Of a stretch of DNA of 6,984 bases, positions 6,615-6,984 are shown piece after piece. Both the position numbers and the translations under genes were made by a program. The DNA is from Akkermansia muciniphila (GTDB taxonomy: Bacteria; Verrucomicrobiota; Verrucomicrobiia; Verrucomicrobiales; Akkermansiaceae). The notes beneath the pieces were generated by a model. It made no database searches and was not told the DNA's origin. It saw nothing but the letters and a program-made list of their open reading frames with translations. Numbering within the stretch: position 1 is the stretch's first letter; the number at the start of each line of letters is the position of its first letter. Location: NCBI GenBank assembly GCA_943324575.2, contig CALPMD020000062.1:1-6984 (forward strand), in the 5' to 3' direction.

Positions 6615-6984
6615 ATGGATCTCATTTTACTGCGGCACGGCAAGGCGGAAGACCACAACGCGGCCGGCGATTTTTCGCGGGAGCTGATTGAAAAAGGCCG
6701 TCAGCAGGCGCGCCGTGCCGGACATTTACTGATGGGTGCTGGCGTCCTGCCCGACATCGTCCTGACTAGTCCGCTGATCCGCGCCCGCCAGACAGCGGAC
6801 GAGTTTTGCCATGCGGCAGGGATTCCCGGTGCCATCATCCAAAGCTGGTTGAGCAGTGGCATGAGTCCTGAAAAGGCCATCGCAGAGCTGGTGGCCTTTC
6901 GCGAATACAGGCGGGTCGCCATCGTCGGCCATGAGCCGGATTTCTCTTGCCTCATTGAGTGGCTGCTGGGGGCCAATAGCGGCA
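6615..6984 (+). CDS. sixA: Phosphohistidine phosphatase, SixA type (partial, 3' end missing)
   Basis: ATG 6615 opens a frame that is still open at the window end, with 123 complete codons visible. The product is a small histidine phosphatase: MDLILLRHGKAE puts the phospho-accepting His8 in the RHG motif, SPLIRARQTA at 52-61 supplies the phosphate-binding arginine, and VGHEPD has the second catalytic His106. RHGKAE together with VGHEPD is the pattern of SixA, which removes phosphate from histidine on phosphotransfer proteins, in E. coli ArcB and the nitrogen PTS. SixA proteins are about 150-170 residues, so most of it is present. The target cannot be inferred from the context. It starts 26 bases after fabG, with no Shine-Dalgarno sequence and no terminator between them, so cotranscription with fabG is likely. 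Confidence 0.88.
   Translation, partial: MDLILLRHGKAEDHNAAGDFSRELIEKGRQQARRAGHLLMGAGVLPDIVLTSPLIRARQTADEFCHAAGIPGAIIQSWLSSGMSPEKAIAELVAFREYRRVAIVGHEPDFSCLIEWLLGANSG

Noticed and set aside
5842..6984. fabG-sixA as a functional pair
   Set aside because: They are close and colinear, but no known pathway joins them; proximity alone does not support a system.

Overview
This window is GC-rich bacterial chromosome with every recognisable gene on the + strand, and gene content is housekeeping and envelope functions. The combination of a pyrophosphate-type phosphofructokinase of about 400 residues, starts without Shine-Dalgarno sequences, and a two-domain siroheme-decarboxylase-like protein suggests to me a member of the Verrucomicrobiota (Verrucomicrobiales-like). 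This is inference from general resemblance, with moderate to low confidence; no rRNA or other marker is present.

Layout. Bases 1-81 are the last 26 codons of a probable periplasmic adaptor (membrane fusion protein) of a tripartite efflux pump. Its stop overlaps (ATGA) the start of a NodT/OprM-type outer-membrane efflux lipoprotein (78-1478). A 73-base gap with a possible -10 element leads to pfp, a PPi-type 6-phosphofructokinase (1552-2775). Bases 2776-3024 hold no convincing gene but contain four short perfect inverted repeats. Next is a small Thr-rich lipoprotein of 58 residues (3025-3201). Then come a class II tRNA CCA nucleotidyltransferase with an intact HD domain (3274-4599) and a fused two-domain AsnC/Lrp-fold protein resembling siroheme decarboxylase AhbA-AhbB (4663-5772). 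The window ends with a FabG-type 3-oxoacyl-ACP reductase (5842-6588) and a SixA-type phosphohistidine phosphatase cut by the window end (6615 onward).

How the genes fit together. The adaptor and outer-membrane factor clearly form one translationally coupled unit; the inner-membrane pump gene is presumably just upstream. pfp looks like a separate unit. cca, the siroheme-decarboxylase-like gene, fabG and sixA are colinear with gaps of 26-69 bases, so they may be partly cotranscribed, but their functions (tRNA 3' end maturation, tetrapyrrole chemistry or regulation, fatty acid synthesis, phosphohistidine signalling) do not form an obvious pathway.

I see no mobile element, CRISPR array, tRNA or rRNA. 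I did not find a clear new multi-gene system. The items most worth a second look are the fused siroheme-decarboxylase-like protein, the structured gap after pfp, the tiny lipoprotein, and the lack of usable Shine-Dalgarno sequences at every start.
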